A stretch of 49,341 nucleotides of DNA from Chlorogloea sp. CCALA 695 (GTDB lineage Bacteria; Cyanobacteriota; Cyanobacteriia; Cyanobacteriales; Chroococcidiopsidaceae). A program made the position numbers and the translations under genes. This document shows positions 27,744 to 38,186 of the stretch, piece by piece. Location: the NCBI RefSeq assembly GCF_003003885.1, contig NZ_PVWN01000031.1, positions 1 to 49,341 on the forward strand. Reading direction: 5' to 3'. Each line of letters starts with the position of its first letter. Position 1 is the stretch's first letter. Under the pieces are notes generated by a model. The model was not told the DNA's origin and did not search any database. It saw only the letters and a list, made by a program, of their open reading frames with translations.

Positions 27744-28316
27744 ATGAATAGCGAAAACTATCAGCGTCATCAAACTAAGGTGGCACTGGATAATTTGGCT
27801 GCTCAAGGTATTTGTATCGCTAGTTCTTTTGGTGCTAGTGAAATGACAAATCCCAGTGAAGAAAAAAACGCCCCAGAAATAGTAAAAATGCTTCACAGTG
27901 GACAAGTGCTAGTGGTCAATAGCCGTCGTCGTAACGGATTGATTCTCTACAAAGGTTTCCATGCTGAGTTTGCAGGGCCGGGGGCAGCCGTAGGAAGCAT
28001 TCATGACCTTGATTGTCAGTTAGCATTGCCTGTGGGAAATCTCTCTTTGTTAGCTCCCGATTCTCACGAGGAAAGGCAAAAAGCGTACTTAATTAGGCGG
28101 CAGTGGATTCGCTTAATGAAACAAATTACCGAAAAGCCAACACCGCAGCAGCGAGTACAAAAGATTTTAGAACAATTTGAGCAGTATTTTGATGCGGAAA
28201 CGGTAGCACAACTGCCCGATGAAGCTTTTGCTTTATTAGTCGGCGTATTGCCGCAAACAGTAAGTGCTGTACGCCGTTCTTATAGTAGTTTTAATGGGCA
28301 AAAAAGTAAATTCTAG
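27744..28316 (+). CDS. Unidentified protein with possible Crp-like C-terminal recognition segment
   Basis: I choose ATG at 27744, preceded by AGGAAA at about seven bases; ATG at 27720 would add eight residues. The 190-residue product has no export signal. A beta-rich middle ([20 protein letters not shown], then [12 protein letters not shown]) is followed by helical segments. The C-terminal part [20 protein letters not shown] then RRSYSS resembles the helix-turn-helix of Crp/FNR-type regulators (L-A-x-L-x-G-V-T-x-E-T-V-S-R). It could be a divergent regulator; no cNMP-binding motif is seen. Its stop overlaps the convergent hisC stop inside the tetranucleotide CTAG. Confidence 0.6.
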   Translation: MNSENYQRHQTKVALDNLAAQGICIASSFGASEMTNPSEEKNAPEIVKMLHSGQVLVVNSRRRNGLILYKGFHAEFAGPGAAVGSIHDLDCQLALPVGNLSLLAPDSHEERQKAYLIRRQWIRLMKQITEKPTPQQRVQKILEQFEQYFDAETVAQLPDEAFALLVGVLPQTVSAVRRSYSSFNGQKSKF

Positions 28317-29464
28317 AAAGAGATAGGCGTAAGAAGGGATAAAGCGGCTTCGAGGCGGTCTAAAGTGCGCTGGTTTTCGTCTGGGCTACCTACAGTAATT
28401 CTTAATCCACCGCTAATATGACGGACTATAGTTCCCTTGGCTTTTAACTGCTCGTTAACCAGATTTAAAAGTTCTTCAGTGCAGGAAGATTTGGTTTTAA
28501 GTTGCAAATAAATGAAATTAGCGGCGCTTTCCCAAACCTGTAAAGCTGGGTGTTGAGCTAAATTATGAGTTAATTTAACCCGCTCTGCTAGTAATTGGGG
28601 AATTACATTTAATAATAGTTGCCTATGTTGGAGAGCGACTAGAGCGGCGGCGATAGAAAAAGTAGGTAGATTGTACGGTAAGCGGATTTTTTCTAGAGCA
28701 GAAATTACTGCGGGGTGTGCGATCGCATAACCGACACGATGAGCAGCTAATCTAAACGCTTTAGAGAATGTCCTTAATATTAACCAATTGGGGCGCTGTG
28801 CAAGTTGGTTAACAACGGTGTTTTGGCTAAATTCAAAGTAAGCTTCGTCTACTACTACTAAAATATGTGCTGGTAAGCTTTGTAGCCATGCTAATTCGTT
28901 GGTAGTTAAAGCGTTACCAGTGGGGGAATTGGGATGGACAACAAAAACAACTCTAATTGGTGGGCTTTGGGTTTGAGTAATAGCCAATTGAGCGGCGGCT
29001 AAATCCATTTCAAAATTAAGGGGCGATCGCTCTAGACTAATTACAGGAATCCCCAAAGTTTGAGCAAAAATTGCATAAACTCCAAAAGTAGGATTGGCAA
29101 CTAAAATTGATCCTTCATTTCCTACACAAGTTGCTATAAGGATAGAGCGGATAATTTCATCGGAACCATTGCCAACGGAGATATTAGCACCAGTAATATT
29201 AGTATTAGCTGATTCGTTAACATATTCGGCAATTTTTGCCTTTAGTTCTTCGTGTCCCGCGTCAGGATAGCGGTTGCTTTCAATTACTTCTTGGTAAGTC
29301 CAAGCTAGTTTTTGCTTGAGTTCGCTAGGCAAGTTGTAGGGCGATTCGTTAGTATCTAGGCGATCAATGGTGGATGCTACAGGTTGACTCGTATTGCTAC
29401 CAGGATGGGCTTTGTAGGCGCGAATTAAGTCTAAGTCGGAGCGAAGAAAAGGAAGCATAGACAT
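28313..29464 (-). CDS. hisC: Histidinol-phosphate aminotransferase
   Basis: This 383-residue fold-type I PLP enzyme converts imidazole acetol phosphate and glutamate to histidinol phosphate. Motifs are [12 protein letters not shown] (about 35-46), [13 protein letters not shown] (about 97-109), HPNSPTGN (about 177-184), [10 protein letters not shown], and the PLP lysine in [16 protein letters not shown] (about 232-247). It is the last gene of a tight minus-strand series with the esterase and gor, only three bases after the esterase stop. Two starts, ATG TCT ATG CTT, are six bases apart. Confidence 0.93.
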   Translation of the reverse strand: MSMLPFLRSDLDLIRAYKAHPGSNTSQPVASTIDRLDTNESPYNLPSELKQKLAWTYQEVIESNRYPDAGHEELKAKIAEYVNESANTNITGANISVGNGSDEIIRSILIATCVGNEGSILVANPTFGVYAIFAQTLGIPVISLERSPLNFEMDLAAAQLAITQTQSPPIRVVFVVHPNSPTGNALTTNELAWLQSLPAHILVVVDEAYFEFSQNTVVNQLAQRPNWLILRTFSKAFRLAAHRVGYAIAHPAVISALEKIRLPYNLPTFSIAAALVALQHRQLLLNVIPQLLAERVKLTHNLAQHPALQVWESAANFIYLQLKTKSSCTEELLNLVNEQLKAKGTIVRHISGGLRITVGSPDENQRTLDRLEAALSLLTPISF

Positions 29465-29467
29465 TTT

Positions 29468-30097
29468 TTAGGGAATGATAAAACTTTTAATTTGCTGCCA
29501 TTGGGTGATTACGTCCGCTAAAGCATGATTGCTGTTGAGTTCAATTAGCTGTACCCAAGGGCGAGAGGAGGCAAAATTACGGCTGGCGGTGATGGGGATA
29601 ACTTCATCATGACAACCATGCAAAATTAACGTAGAAACAGGGCGCAATAACAGTTTATCTTGATAATTGGCGGCATCAATGACAAAATTGTAATTTAAAG
29701 GCAGCGATCGCTTCTCAGCATAGTGATAGACCATTAATTGCTGTTCGGCTTGCCATTGTTTTAGTTTGGCTTCTCCTATTTGTGGTAGCCAGTGCGATAA
29801 AAATTCCAAGGCTGGCGCAAGTAATACCAACCTTTGAACTTGCAATGATTTTTCAGCTATTAGCGCCGCCGTTAAACCGCCCAAACTTGAGCCAATTAAG
29901 GTTACAGGCGTAGGAGATGGGGGAAATTGCGCCAATACTTGCTCTATTTGGCGCTTTATTGTCAACTTAGAAAAATTACCCTGATTTAAGTCTGGGATTT
30001 TTAAATCAATGGCTAATTCTGCAAAAGCGGAGCGGAAATACTGCGCCTTAGCAGAATTAGGACTAGACGCAAAGCCATGGAGATAGATGTAATCCAA
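29468..30097 (-). CDS. YqiA/YcfP-type alpha/beta-hydrolase (putative esterase)
   Basis: The 209-residue protein starts MDYIYLHGFASSPNSAKAQ, a hallmark of the YqiA/YcfP esterase group. The nucleophile elbow is GSSLGG with Ser71, and the remaining triad candidates are Asp in HGCHDEVIP (about 164-172) and His in NSNHAL (about 192). It likely cleaves short acyl esters; the natural substrate is unknown. Gaps of three bases separate it from gor upstream and hisC downstream, indicating one operon despite no shared pathway. Confidence 0.85.
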   Translation of the reverse strand: MDYIYLHGFASSPNSAKAQYFRSAFAELAIDLKIPDLNQGNFSKLTIKRQIEQVLAQFPPSPTPVTLIGSSLGGLTAALIAEKSLQVQRLVLLAPALEFLSHWLPQIGEAKLKQWQAEQQLMVYHYAEKRSLPLNYNFVIDAANYQDKLLLRPVSTLILHGCHDEVIPITASRNFASSRPWVQLIELNSNHALADVITQWQQIKSFIIP

Positions 30098-30100
30098 TGT

Positions 30101-31477
30101 TTAACGCAGGGTAACGAATTCTTCCGCCGTAGAGGGATGAATCCCAACGGTAGCATCAAAGTCTTTTTTGGTTGCCCCCATATTAATTGCGATCGCAATT
30201 CCTTGAATTACCTCGGCAGAATTTTCGCCCACCATATGAGCGCCTAAAACTTTATCGGTTTTGTTGTCCACTACTAGCTTGACTAAAGTTTTTTCATCGT
30301 GTCCGGTAAGGCTGTGAAATAGCGGACGAAAACGAGCGCGGTAACAAGTTACATCATCACCATATTTTCCTTGGGCATCTTCTTCGCTCATTCCTACCGT
30401 AGCGGCTTCAGGGTTGGAAAATACCGCCGATGCTACGTTGTCATGACTAAGAGAGCGCTTGTTGTTGCCAAACTCTGTATCGGCAAAGGCTCTACCTTCA
30501 CCAATAGCTACAGGAGTAAGGTTTATTCTATCGGTACAATCGCCGACGGCAAAGATATTCGGCTCAGATGTTTGGCTAAATTCATTTACGGCGATCGCGC
30601 TGCGGGTACTATAGCCTAAACCATCAGCAGGAGTAGAAATAACATCAACTCCAGTATTTTCTAAGCCTAGTCCCTCTACGTAAGGATCGCGTCCAGTTGC
30701 AGCCAGGAAAACATCGGCAATTATTGATTCTTCTTCTGCGCCTGATAAAGTTAACTTTAAGCCTGCATCGACTTTTTCTATCTGTTTAACTACGGTATTG
30801 GTTAAAAATTTAATGCCGTGATGAGTCATGCCATTTTGAATTTCGTGGCGAATGTCTTTATCAAATCCGCGCAAAATTAAATCTTTACGAATAATTTGCG
30901 TAACTTCGCAGCCTAGTCCGCGCATAATTGAGGCAAATTCTACCCCAATATAGCCAGCACCTATAATTGCAATATGCTTTGGTTGTTCTTTGAGGTGGAA
31001 CATTTCGTTAGACGTAACTGCAAGTTCCATACCTGGTAAATTGGGTTTTACCGGACGACCACCGACTGCGATTAAAATTTTATCTGTGGTAACTTTGCGC
31101 CCATCAACTTCTACGGTGTGAGGATCAATAATAGTAGCGCGGCTGGGGATAAGTTCTACACCTGCTTTTTCTAAAAAGCCGATATGTAAGTGAGACAAAC
31201 GATTTACTTCTCGATCAACAACGCTAACTAGATGTTGCCAATCCAATTTGACTTCGCCCACTTGCCAGCCATAACCCGCCGCCGCATTGAATAATTGGGG
31301 AAAGTGGGAACTATAAACCATGAGTTTTTTGGGAATGCAGCCGCGAATCACGCAAGTACCGCCGACTAAATCTTGCTCGGCGATCGCTACTTTTGCCCCG
31401 TAACTAGCGGCTCGTTTAGAGGCAGCAAGCCCCCCGGAACCTGCACCAATTACAAATAAATCGTAATCAAACGTCAT
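30101..31477 (-). CDS. gor: Glutathione-disulfide reductase
   Basis: The 458-residue flavoprotein disulfide reductase has an FAD-binding GAGSGG (11-16), the redox cysteines C42 and C47 in GGTCVIRGCIPKK (39-51), a second dinucleotide-binding motif IIGAGYIGVEFA (about 173-184), and the C-terminal GIHPSTAEE whose histidine is the catalytic base. The CVIRGC variant is usual in glutathione reductase, as opposed to lipoamide dehydrogenase. It regenerates GSH with NADPH. It is first in the gor-esterase-hisC operon. Confidence 0.94.
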   Translation of the reverse strand: MTFDYDLFVIGAGSGGLAASKRAASYGAKVAIAEQDLVGGTCVIRGCIPKKLMVYSSHFPQLFNAAAGYGWQVGEVKLDWQHLVSVVDREVNRLSHLHIGFLEKAGVELIPSRATIIDPHTVEVDGRKVTTDKILIAVGGRPVKPNLPGMELAVTSNEMFHLKEQPKHIAIIGAGYIGVEFASIMRGLGCEVTQIIRKDLILRGFDKDIRHEIQNGMTHHGIKFLTNTVVKQIEKVDAGLKLTLSGAEEESIIADVFLAATGRDPYVEGLGLENTGVDVISTPADGLGYSTRSAIAVNEFSQTSEPNIFAVGDCTDRINLTPVAIGEGRAFADTEFGNNKRSLSHDNVASAVFSNPEAATVGMSEEDAQGKYGDDVTCYRARFRPLFHSLTGHDEKTLVKLVVDNKTDKVLGAHMVGENSAEVIQGIAIAINMGATKKDFDATVGIHPSTAEEFVTLR

Positions 31478-31577
31478 TACTTATTGCGTCCTTTATGCTG
31501 CACTTACGTTCAATTTAACATCCGGCATTCCTTGCTGTTGTAGGATAAAGGGCAATTGTGGCATCAATTTCGCTTAA

Positions 31578-32840
<1,263 letters not shown>

Positions 32841-32882
32841 TTAATCTTCTAACATCAGCATTTGCGCCTACCCTAGACCGAT

Positions 32883-33719
32883 TTAAGAGGTTCGGGGTAG
32901 CAATCCCATGTCCTTTAAAATACTTCTGGTAATTTCGATTCTGGCTTTAATGTCTTGTTCTTCGATAATATCTAGTTGCGTTGCAAAAAAATAGGTATTG
33001 CGATCACGTTCTACATAACCTACGTACCAACCTACTTTTGACTCTAAGCCTGTTTTGCCTCGTAAGACATAGTTGTTTGTTTTCTCAGTGGTGATAACAT
33101 TTTTGACAATTGCGATCGCTCTAGGGGAAAAAGGTAACTTATTAGTATGTAGCTTTACTAAAAAATCTATTTGCTCTTTGGGACTGATTCGTAAATCTCC
33201 TTGCAACCAAAACTTATCTATTCCCCCGCCAATGTCTCGATTGCCATAGTTAGTTAAATTAATATAATTCTGCATCTGTTTTTCGCCGATGCGTCTAGCT
33301 AACTCTTGATAAAACCATACAGCAGAGACTTTGATTGCCGTTTTCATCGTGTGGTTTTGATTCCACTGGGGAATCTCTCTTTTTACCCCATCCCATTTAA
33401 TAACTTCATTTTCATCTTTAACTACACCCGTTTCCAGCGCCACTAGGGAGTTGAAAATCTTGAAAGTAGACGCGGGAACATAACGGGTATTAGCTCTTTT
33501 AGTGTTGTAGACGAAATATTGATTTCTATTGAGGTCGTATAGTAGAAAACTGCCTTTAACACCCGCTTGCTGAAAGTGTTTGCCAAAATTAGGGCGCTCT
33601 TGCCAGTTAGCTTGTTTTTGCGGAGTTATGCTTTGATTAGCTACAGTTTCCCCTATCGCCGATGGTAAAAAGCTGAAACTTAACAGGGTAAAAACGAGGC
33701 ATTTTAGAACTAAAAACAT
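32883..33719 (-). CDS. Class D (OXA-type) beta-lactamase
   Basis: The 278-residue serine beta-lactamase has a signal peptide (MFLVLKCLVFTLLSFSFLPS, cleavage near SAIGE). The active site has S84-T-F-K87 (in PASTFKIF), S132-A-V134, Y158-G-N160, and K222-T-G224 followed by GWYVGY. W171 in KFWLQG is the position that stabilises the carbamylated lysine in OXA enzymes. All motifs are intact, so penicillin hydrolysis is plausible; spectrum cannot be told. Such genes are found as chromosomal members in cyanobacteria. No mobile element adjoins it, though the decayed restriction locus does. Confidence 0.9.
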   Translation of the reverse strand: MFLVLKCLVFTLLSFSFLPSAIGETVANQSITPQKQANWQERPNFGKHFQQAGVKGSFLLYDLNRNQYFVYNTKRANTRYVPASTFKIFNSLVALETGVVKDENEVIKWDGVKREIPQWNQNHTMKTAIKVSAVWFYQELARRIGEKQMQNYINLTNYGNRDIGGGIDKFWLQGDLRISPKEQIDFLVKLHTNKLPFSPRAIAIVKNVITTEKTNNYVLRGKTGLESKVGWYVGYVERDRNTYFFATQLDIIEEQDIKARIEITRSILKDMGLLPRTS

Positions 33720-33842
33720 TTTATTTTTATCGTCTAGTAAATTTTGCTAACTAGACAAAAAAGTTTATAAAATTGTTCCAATATAATCAATTACTAGATA
33801 AGTGCGATCGCGCTAAAAGTGCTGTTGTAAAGTAAGCGATCA

Positions 33843-34649
33843 TTAAAATAATTCTATTTGCCTACTACCCTGTGACTCTATTTCCTCTCTTTTTGATACA
33901 TAGTTAATCAGCTTGACCCAATCTATCTGATGTTTATTCATAAAATTTAAAATAAACTCTTATGTCATTTCGTTGATTTTAGCACTATATGCCTTTTTAA
34001 AAACCTCATCTTTTTCTTGGGCTTTTAGGTCAATCGGTACAATTATCTGTTAATACAAATTATCGTCACCTGAAACAAATTTCCAAAAATCTTGACCAGC
34101 ATATTTATAATAAACTTTGTCTACATCTTGGATTGCTTTAGTTCTTGATTTATCTTTTAAAGGATTTCGATCTTTTCCATACATACAACCGTTAACAGCT
34201 ATAATTTCCTGGATAATACCTCTTGCCCTTAAAATTTCTTTTGCTATCTTAAAGTTGTTTTTCATTGTATTAATTTGATCGGCATTGCCCCAACTAACAC
34301 CAGATTTTATACCTACAATGTAGTAAATATTATCGCGTTCAAATTCTAAATCTATACTTTTAAACTCTGACTTAAAGCCATGATGTAATTGGTGAGATAC
34401 ATAAATAGCAAACCCTTCAAGAAGATTACCGAAAATAGTTTCTTCCTGAGAAGATAGAAAAGCGTCAACAATACTTTTTACAAAGTCTCCAGCAAGCTCA
34501 ATATTTTTAGCTTTAAATAGATAGGAATTTTTTCTTTTAAGAATATTGCTGAGACAAAGGGCATTTAAACTTTTGAGCCTATTTTCATAAAAAGGTGTTA
34601 AAACTTCCTCTGTAAGATAGTTATAATGAGCTTGATAATCCAAAATCAT
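33843..34649 (-). pseudogene. Type II restriction endonuclease, interrupted by two in-frame TAA codons
   Basis: The open part (34649 down to the TAA at 34050) encodes 199 residues. The same frame continues past that stop for 29 codons (QIIVPIDLKAQEKDEVFKKA onward), meets TAA at 33960, and runs 38 more codons (EFILNFMNKHQIDWVKLINY onward, ending QGSRQIELF) to a natural TAA at 33843. The continuous frame is 268 codons, about the length of EcoO109I/PmeII-type enzymes, whose C-terminus it resembles from memory (NLY-x-x-I-I-x-P-I; INxFT; IDWxKL). The PD-(D/E)XK region is D100-x-E102 with IKSGVSWGN at 114-122. The start overlaps the methyltransferase stop by four bases. Loss of the C-terminus probably inactivates it. 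Confidence 0.82.
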
Positions 34650-35545
34650 AGTAAAGTTAACTGAGTATTATTTAATTTTAAATCCTTTACTCTTGATAAT
34701 GCCAATTGATAGTATTCATCGTTGATTTCTATCCCTAAATATTTTCTCTCTAAATCTTTAGCAGCAATGTTAGTTGTACCCGAACCAAGAAAGGGATCGA
34801 GGACTAAATCACCTTCTTTAGTAAATAACTTAATAAACCATGATGGAAGTTCTTTAGGAAAAGCGGCGCTATGTTTTTTATTACTGCATTCTGTAGCTAA
34901 ATGTAAAACATTTGTTGGATAAGCCATTTCCCGTCCTAACCAATTTGAAATGTTTTTCCCAAAGCCACTACCAACTTTTGAAGTATCTCGCCGAGTATCA
35001 GTTTCACTCAATTTTTTTAGTCTTGACTTAGCCCAATCACCAGTCGGAACCATAACAGCGTCTTGATACATATTAAACTTTTTTTGTTTATTAAACTGTA
35101 AACAACGCTCCCAAGAATCACGAAATCGATTAGACCATTTACCCGGTACACAATTTTTTTTGTGCCAAATATATTCTTCAGTCCACAGCCAACCTTGTTT
35201 TTTTAAAGCAAGAATAAGCTCGATTACATAGGTATGTCGTTCGCCGTTAACAGCCTTTTCTTTAATATTTAAAATAAAAGTTCCATCATCTTTTAATACC
35301 CGCTTTAATTCTTGACCAATTGGTAAGAACCAATCGACATAACTCTCAGGATGAATACCGCCATAGGTACTTTTTCTACTGTCAGCATAAGGTGGAGATG
35401 TAATAACTAAATCGACTAAATTAGATGGCATTGATTGCAAAACTTCTAAACAGTTGCCAAAAATAATATTGTTGTGCCACTTTTGCCGATCTATGTCTGT
35501 CAAGTTTAAGTTTGTAGTAGAAGTAACATTAAGCTCTATTGTCAT
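34646..35545 (-). CDS. DNA methyltransferase (beta-class, N4-cytosine or N6-adenine)
   Basis: The 299-residue enzyme has motif IV VITSPPYADS (47-56) before motif I DPFLGSGTTNIAA (250-262), the beta-class order. SPPY is typical of N4-cytosine methyltransferases, though N6-adenine enzymes also occur. It would protect sites recognised by the adjoining endonuclease, which is broken. Methylation may persist as an orphan activity. The reading frame is intact and AT-rich relative to the neighbouring metabolic genes. The specificity cannot be read from sequence. Confidence 0.92.
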   Translation of the reverse strand: MTIELNVTSTTNLNLTDIDRQKWHNNIIFGNCLEVLQSMPSNLVDLVITSPPYADSRKSTYGGIHPESYVDWFLPIGQELKRVLKDDGTFILNIKEKAVNGERHTYVIELILALKKQGWLWTEEYIWHKKNCVPGKWSNRFRDSWERCLQFNKQKKFNMYQDAVMVPTGDWAKSRLKKLSETDTRRDTSKVGSGFGKNISNWLGREMAYPTNVLHLATECSNKKHSAAFPKELPSWFIKLFTKEGDLVLDPFLGSGTTNIAAKDLERKYLGIEINDEYYQLALSRVKDLKLNNTQLTLL

Positions 35546-35601
35546 TGTTGTTAACAGAAAGTGTTTTTAGGTATCAAGAGTTTACTAGGTATATCTTTAC
35601 T

Positions 35602-36825
35602 TTAACTAAAAGCGTTAAGTAAATTTGCTGCTAATTCTATAGCCTGGGTGGGTGTAGAGATTTTGCCCTCAATTTGGGCGATCGCAATTTCATTTAATAA
35701 CTCCCCAACAATGGGACTAGGCGCTATTTTCAAAGCTTGCATTAAGTCTTTGCCATTAACCAGTAACACAAGATGAGCAACTGGATCGTTGGGCGTAAGA
35801 TAGCGATTAACTAAGGGAATTAAGGTATTTATTTGCGCCCCCTTTGCCACTGCTAGAACCACTAAGACTGGGAAAACTACCCCCGCCTGACGAAACAATA
35901 AATATTGCTCTTTTAAGCTGAGATTGTCAACTTTTGCTGGCAATTGCGGTAATAATTTAAGTGCCGTTGTGACTGCGCGAATTTCTGCACGGCTATAAGT
36001 CAATTGCTGTAGTTCAATTTCTGCTATTTCGGGATTATTACTAACCAAAGAGGCTATTTTGGCAATTCCTAACCAAGTAGTTTTAACTGTATCGCTTAAA
36101 GCTTGAGATAAAGGGAGTTGAGGGAAGGAAAGGGCGGCGGAATCTACCAGCGCTATAGTTTCATAACTTTTTTGGGTAGTGTGAGACAACCAATTATCAA
36201 TTAATCCATCTTCCCAAGCAGTTTTTAACCAAGGAGTACCAGAAGGACTATTTAAAAGATAGTTAAGCTCTACTCGTACTCTTTCAGGAGCAATGTTACT
36301 TAGTAGCAGTGATAAACTGCGAATAGTGGCTTGAGTTTCTGGGGCGATCGCAAAACCCAATTGAGCCGCTTGGCGGTAAGCTCGTAATAGTCGTAAAGGG
36401 TCGTCTTGTAAGTTAGCTTTTGACACCATTCGCATTACACGGTTTTGTAAGTCTTCGTGACCATGCAACGGATCGATGATTTCTTGGGTATAAGGATTGT
36501 AAGCGATCGCATTTACAGTAAAATCGCGCCTATACAAGTCTTCTTCTAACGTCTTTCCTTGCTGCTGGGCAAAATCTACAGTAGCTTGTTTAAATACAAC
36601 TCTAGCAATTTGGCGACTTCTGTCAAGCAACACAAACCCAGCTTTGTAATGACTCGCCATTTTTCGCGCTATATTTACCGCGTCTAGCAATACAAAGTCT
36701 AAATCTAGATACTCTGATTCTCTTTTTAGCAAAGCATCGCGTACCGCACCGCCTACTAAGTAGGCATTTTGGGGTATCCACGCTAAGTCAAAACACCAAG
36801 AATCGGGAGACAATGCAGAAGACAT
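35602..36825 (-). CDS. CCA tRNA nucleotidyltransferase / poly(A) polymerase family protein
   Basis: The conserved head domain has VGGAVRDALLKRESEYLDLDFV with GGxVRD and the metal-binding DLD (about 24-45), RIARVVFKQ..VDFA, and the RRDFTVNAIAYNP block (about 104-116). It is followed by the flexible helical body and RLLRAYRQAAQLGF. I start at ATG 36825; a TTG nine bases upstream is the alternative. Cyanobacteria often split CCA-adding and poly(A)/A-adding functions between two such genes, so the precise activity is unresolved. Length about 407 residues is usual. Confidence 0.9.
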   Translation of the reverse strand: MSSALSPDSWCFDLAWIPQNAYLVGGAVRDALLKRESEYLDLDFVLLDAVNIARKMASHYKAGFVLLDRSRQIARVVFKQATVDFAQQQGKTLEEDLYRRDFTVNAIAYNPYTQEIIDPLHGHEDLQNRVMRMVSKANLQDDPLRLLRAYRQAAQLGFAIAPETQATIRSLSLLLSNIAPERVRVELNYLLNSPSGTPWLKTAWEDGLIDNWLSHTTQKSYETIALVDSAALSFPQLPLSQALSDTVKTTWLGIAKIASLVSNNPEIAEIELQQLTYSRAEIRAVTTALKLLPQLPAKVDNLSLKEQYLLFRQAGVVFPVLVVLAVAKGAQINTLIPLVNRYLTPNDPVAHLVLLVNGKDLMQALKIAPSPIVGELLNEIAIAQIEGKISTPTQAIELAANLLNAFS

Positions 36826-36963
36826 AGGACGCAAAAGCTAGATATTGATGTCCAACAGTCCCGAAGCGAAATGTTAAGATCCAGATCGGGCGGGGTTTTG
36901 GTTAAGTTAAAATCCCGTTAGGGCTTGAAACAGATTAACAGAAAAATCCTCTGGAGTTGGATT

Positions 36964-37212
36964 ATGTGTGTTTGTATAAATTGCCATTATGTAGATCGTT
37001 GCATTACCTATAATGCCGTAGAATATCAGCATCAACAGCCACATTTGACCGAATCACCTGATTTTGAACCAAACGAACCCTCTATTAATGTGAATATTCG
37101 CACTACTGATGAGGAAATTCAAATGGAGTGGGATGTTGTCGGTTGCTTAAGCTTTAAGCAAGAGAATGGCAAATGGGCAAAACTACGACCAGGCGAATTA
37201 GTACCAACGTGA
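36964..37212 (+). CDS. ycf34: Ycf34 family protein
   Basis: From ATG at 36964 the protein is 82 residues and begins MCVCINCHYVDRCITYNAVE, the Ycf34 signature with cysteines C2, C4, C7 and C13 in a tight cluster. In Synechocystis, Ycf34 binds an iron-sulfur cluster and affects photosynthetic electron transport. The TTG further upstream (36925) would add unconserved residues. Its TGA overlaps the GTG start of tsaB (sequence GTGA at 37209-37212), implying translational coupling. Confidence 0.9.
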   Translation: MCVCINCHYVDRCITYNAVEYQHQQPHLTESPDFEPNEPSINVNIRTTDEEIQMEWDVVGCLSFKQENGKWAKLRPGELVPT

Positions 37213-37853
37213 AATACGGTTTAGCAATTCATACCACAAGTTCAGAACTTGGTTTAGCCGTAAGTAACTTTGCGGAAAATCTGTGGGGGAGGTTTCCTTC
37301 CACAGAGTTTTTCAAGAGAGAGGGTGATTCACGCTCTCAAGTATGGGATTTAGGGCGGAGTCTTTCTACTCATTTACATTATCATTTGGCTGAATATATC
37401 CAGCCGCAAACTTGGGCAGATTTAGGCTTTATTGCTGTAGCCAAAGGGCCAGGAAGCTTTACTAGCACGCGAGTTGGAGTAGTTACAGCGCGGACTTTGG
37501 CACAACAGTTAGATATACCTTTATTTGCTATATCTAGCTTGGAAGTACTCGCATGGGCAGAAAAAGGGGGAGACAATGCGATCGCTGTCCAAATGCCCGC
37601 GCAAACCAACCTTGTATATACAGCTATTTATAGTGGTGCAACAGCCCTATTATCAGATAGTTTGATGACTATGGAAGTTTGGGAGAAAACTTTAGAAAAT
37701 TGGCAGACACCTTATCAATTAATTAAAGGTGAAAATGGTATAGGGGCAACAGTTACGAGTGTTTTGGAAATTGCTTATTTAGCGTGGCAAAAAGGTGATC
37801 GTCCTAACTGGATAGATGCAATACCTTTTTACGGTCAATCGCCAGTAAGTTAG
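37209..37853 (+). CDS. tsaB: tRNA threonylcarbamoyladenosine biosynthesis protein TsaB
   Basis: From GTG 37209 the product is 214 residues and begins VKYGLAIHTTSSELGLAVSNF. An ATG 36 bases upstream is in frame but lies within ycf34 and adds an unconserved basic tail. The ASKHA-fold signature VAKGPGSFTSTRVGVVTART lies near 79-98. TsaB partners TsaD and TsaE in making t6A37 on tRNAs that read ANN codons. Its start overlaps the ycf34 stop. Confidence 0.9.
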   Translation: MKYGLAIHTTSSELGLAVSNFAENLWGRFPSTEFFKREGDSRSQVWDLGRSLSTHLHYHLAEYIQPQTWADLGFIAVAKGPGSFTSTRVGVVTARTLAQQLDIPLFAISSLEVLAWAEKGGDNAIAVQMPAQTNLVYTAIYSGATALLSDSLMTMEVWEKTLENWQTPYQLIKGENGIGATVTSVLEIAYLAWQKGDRPNWIDAIPFYGQSPVS

Positions 37854-37895
37854 TCTTTAATAACGGCGTGTATTAGAACTACAATACAAATAAGC

Positions 37896-38186
37896 TTACA
37901 AGTTGCGATATACCTCACCATCATTACGCTTACCTACCCTAAAAATTTGCACCTCTCCTGGTAGATTTTCTGAGGGAGCAACTAGGTAGTAAAGGATTCT
38001 ATACTCACCTTGATCTACTCGATAGCCATCGGTATGACCTCGTAATTCTACACAGTCTTGGGGCTTGGGATTTGAAGCAAGAGCAACAATTTTTGTCATA
38101 ATCTGCTTATATTGTTTGGGTGCAAAATCTTTAAAAATTTTGGCTACCGCTTGGTCAATTAGCAGAAAATGCTGTTCTTTCATCAA
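37896..38186 (-). CDS. RelE/ParE-superfamily toxin
   Basis: This 96-residue basic protein matches the mRNA-interferase RelE layout: FKDFAPKQYKQIMTKI, then LRGHTDGYRVDQGEYRILYY (about 45-66) and a C-terminal VGKRNDGEVYRNL. It likely cleaves ribosome-bound mRNA. It follows its antitoxin with a four-base overlap. Sequence is intact. Confidence 0.88.
   Translation of the reverse strand: MMKEQHFLLIDQAVAKIFKDFAPKQYKQIMTKIVALASNPKPQDCVELRGHTDGYRVDQGEYRILYYLVAPSENLPGEVQIFRVGKRNDGEVYRNL

Noticed and set aside
34050-34649. Complete 199-residue endonuclease
   Set aside because: The frame continues coherently through both stops to a length usual for the family, so the short form is better explained as truncation.
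33720-35545. A defence island around the restriction-modification locus
   Set aside because: Neighbours are a beta-lactamase and a housekeeping tRNA nucleotidyltransferase; the RelE/Phd pair is 2 kb away and ordinary. Nothing else suggests a new defence system.
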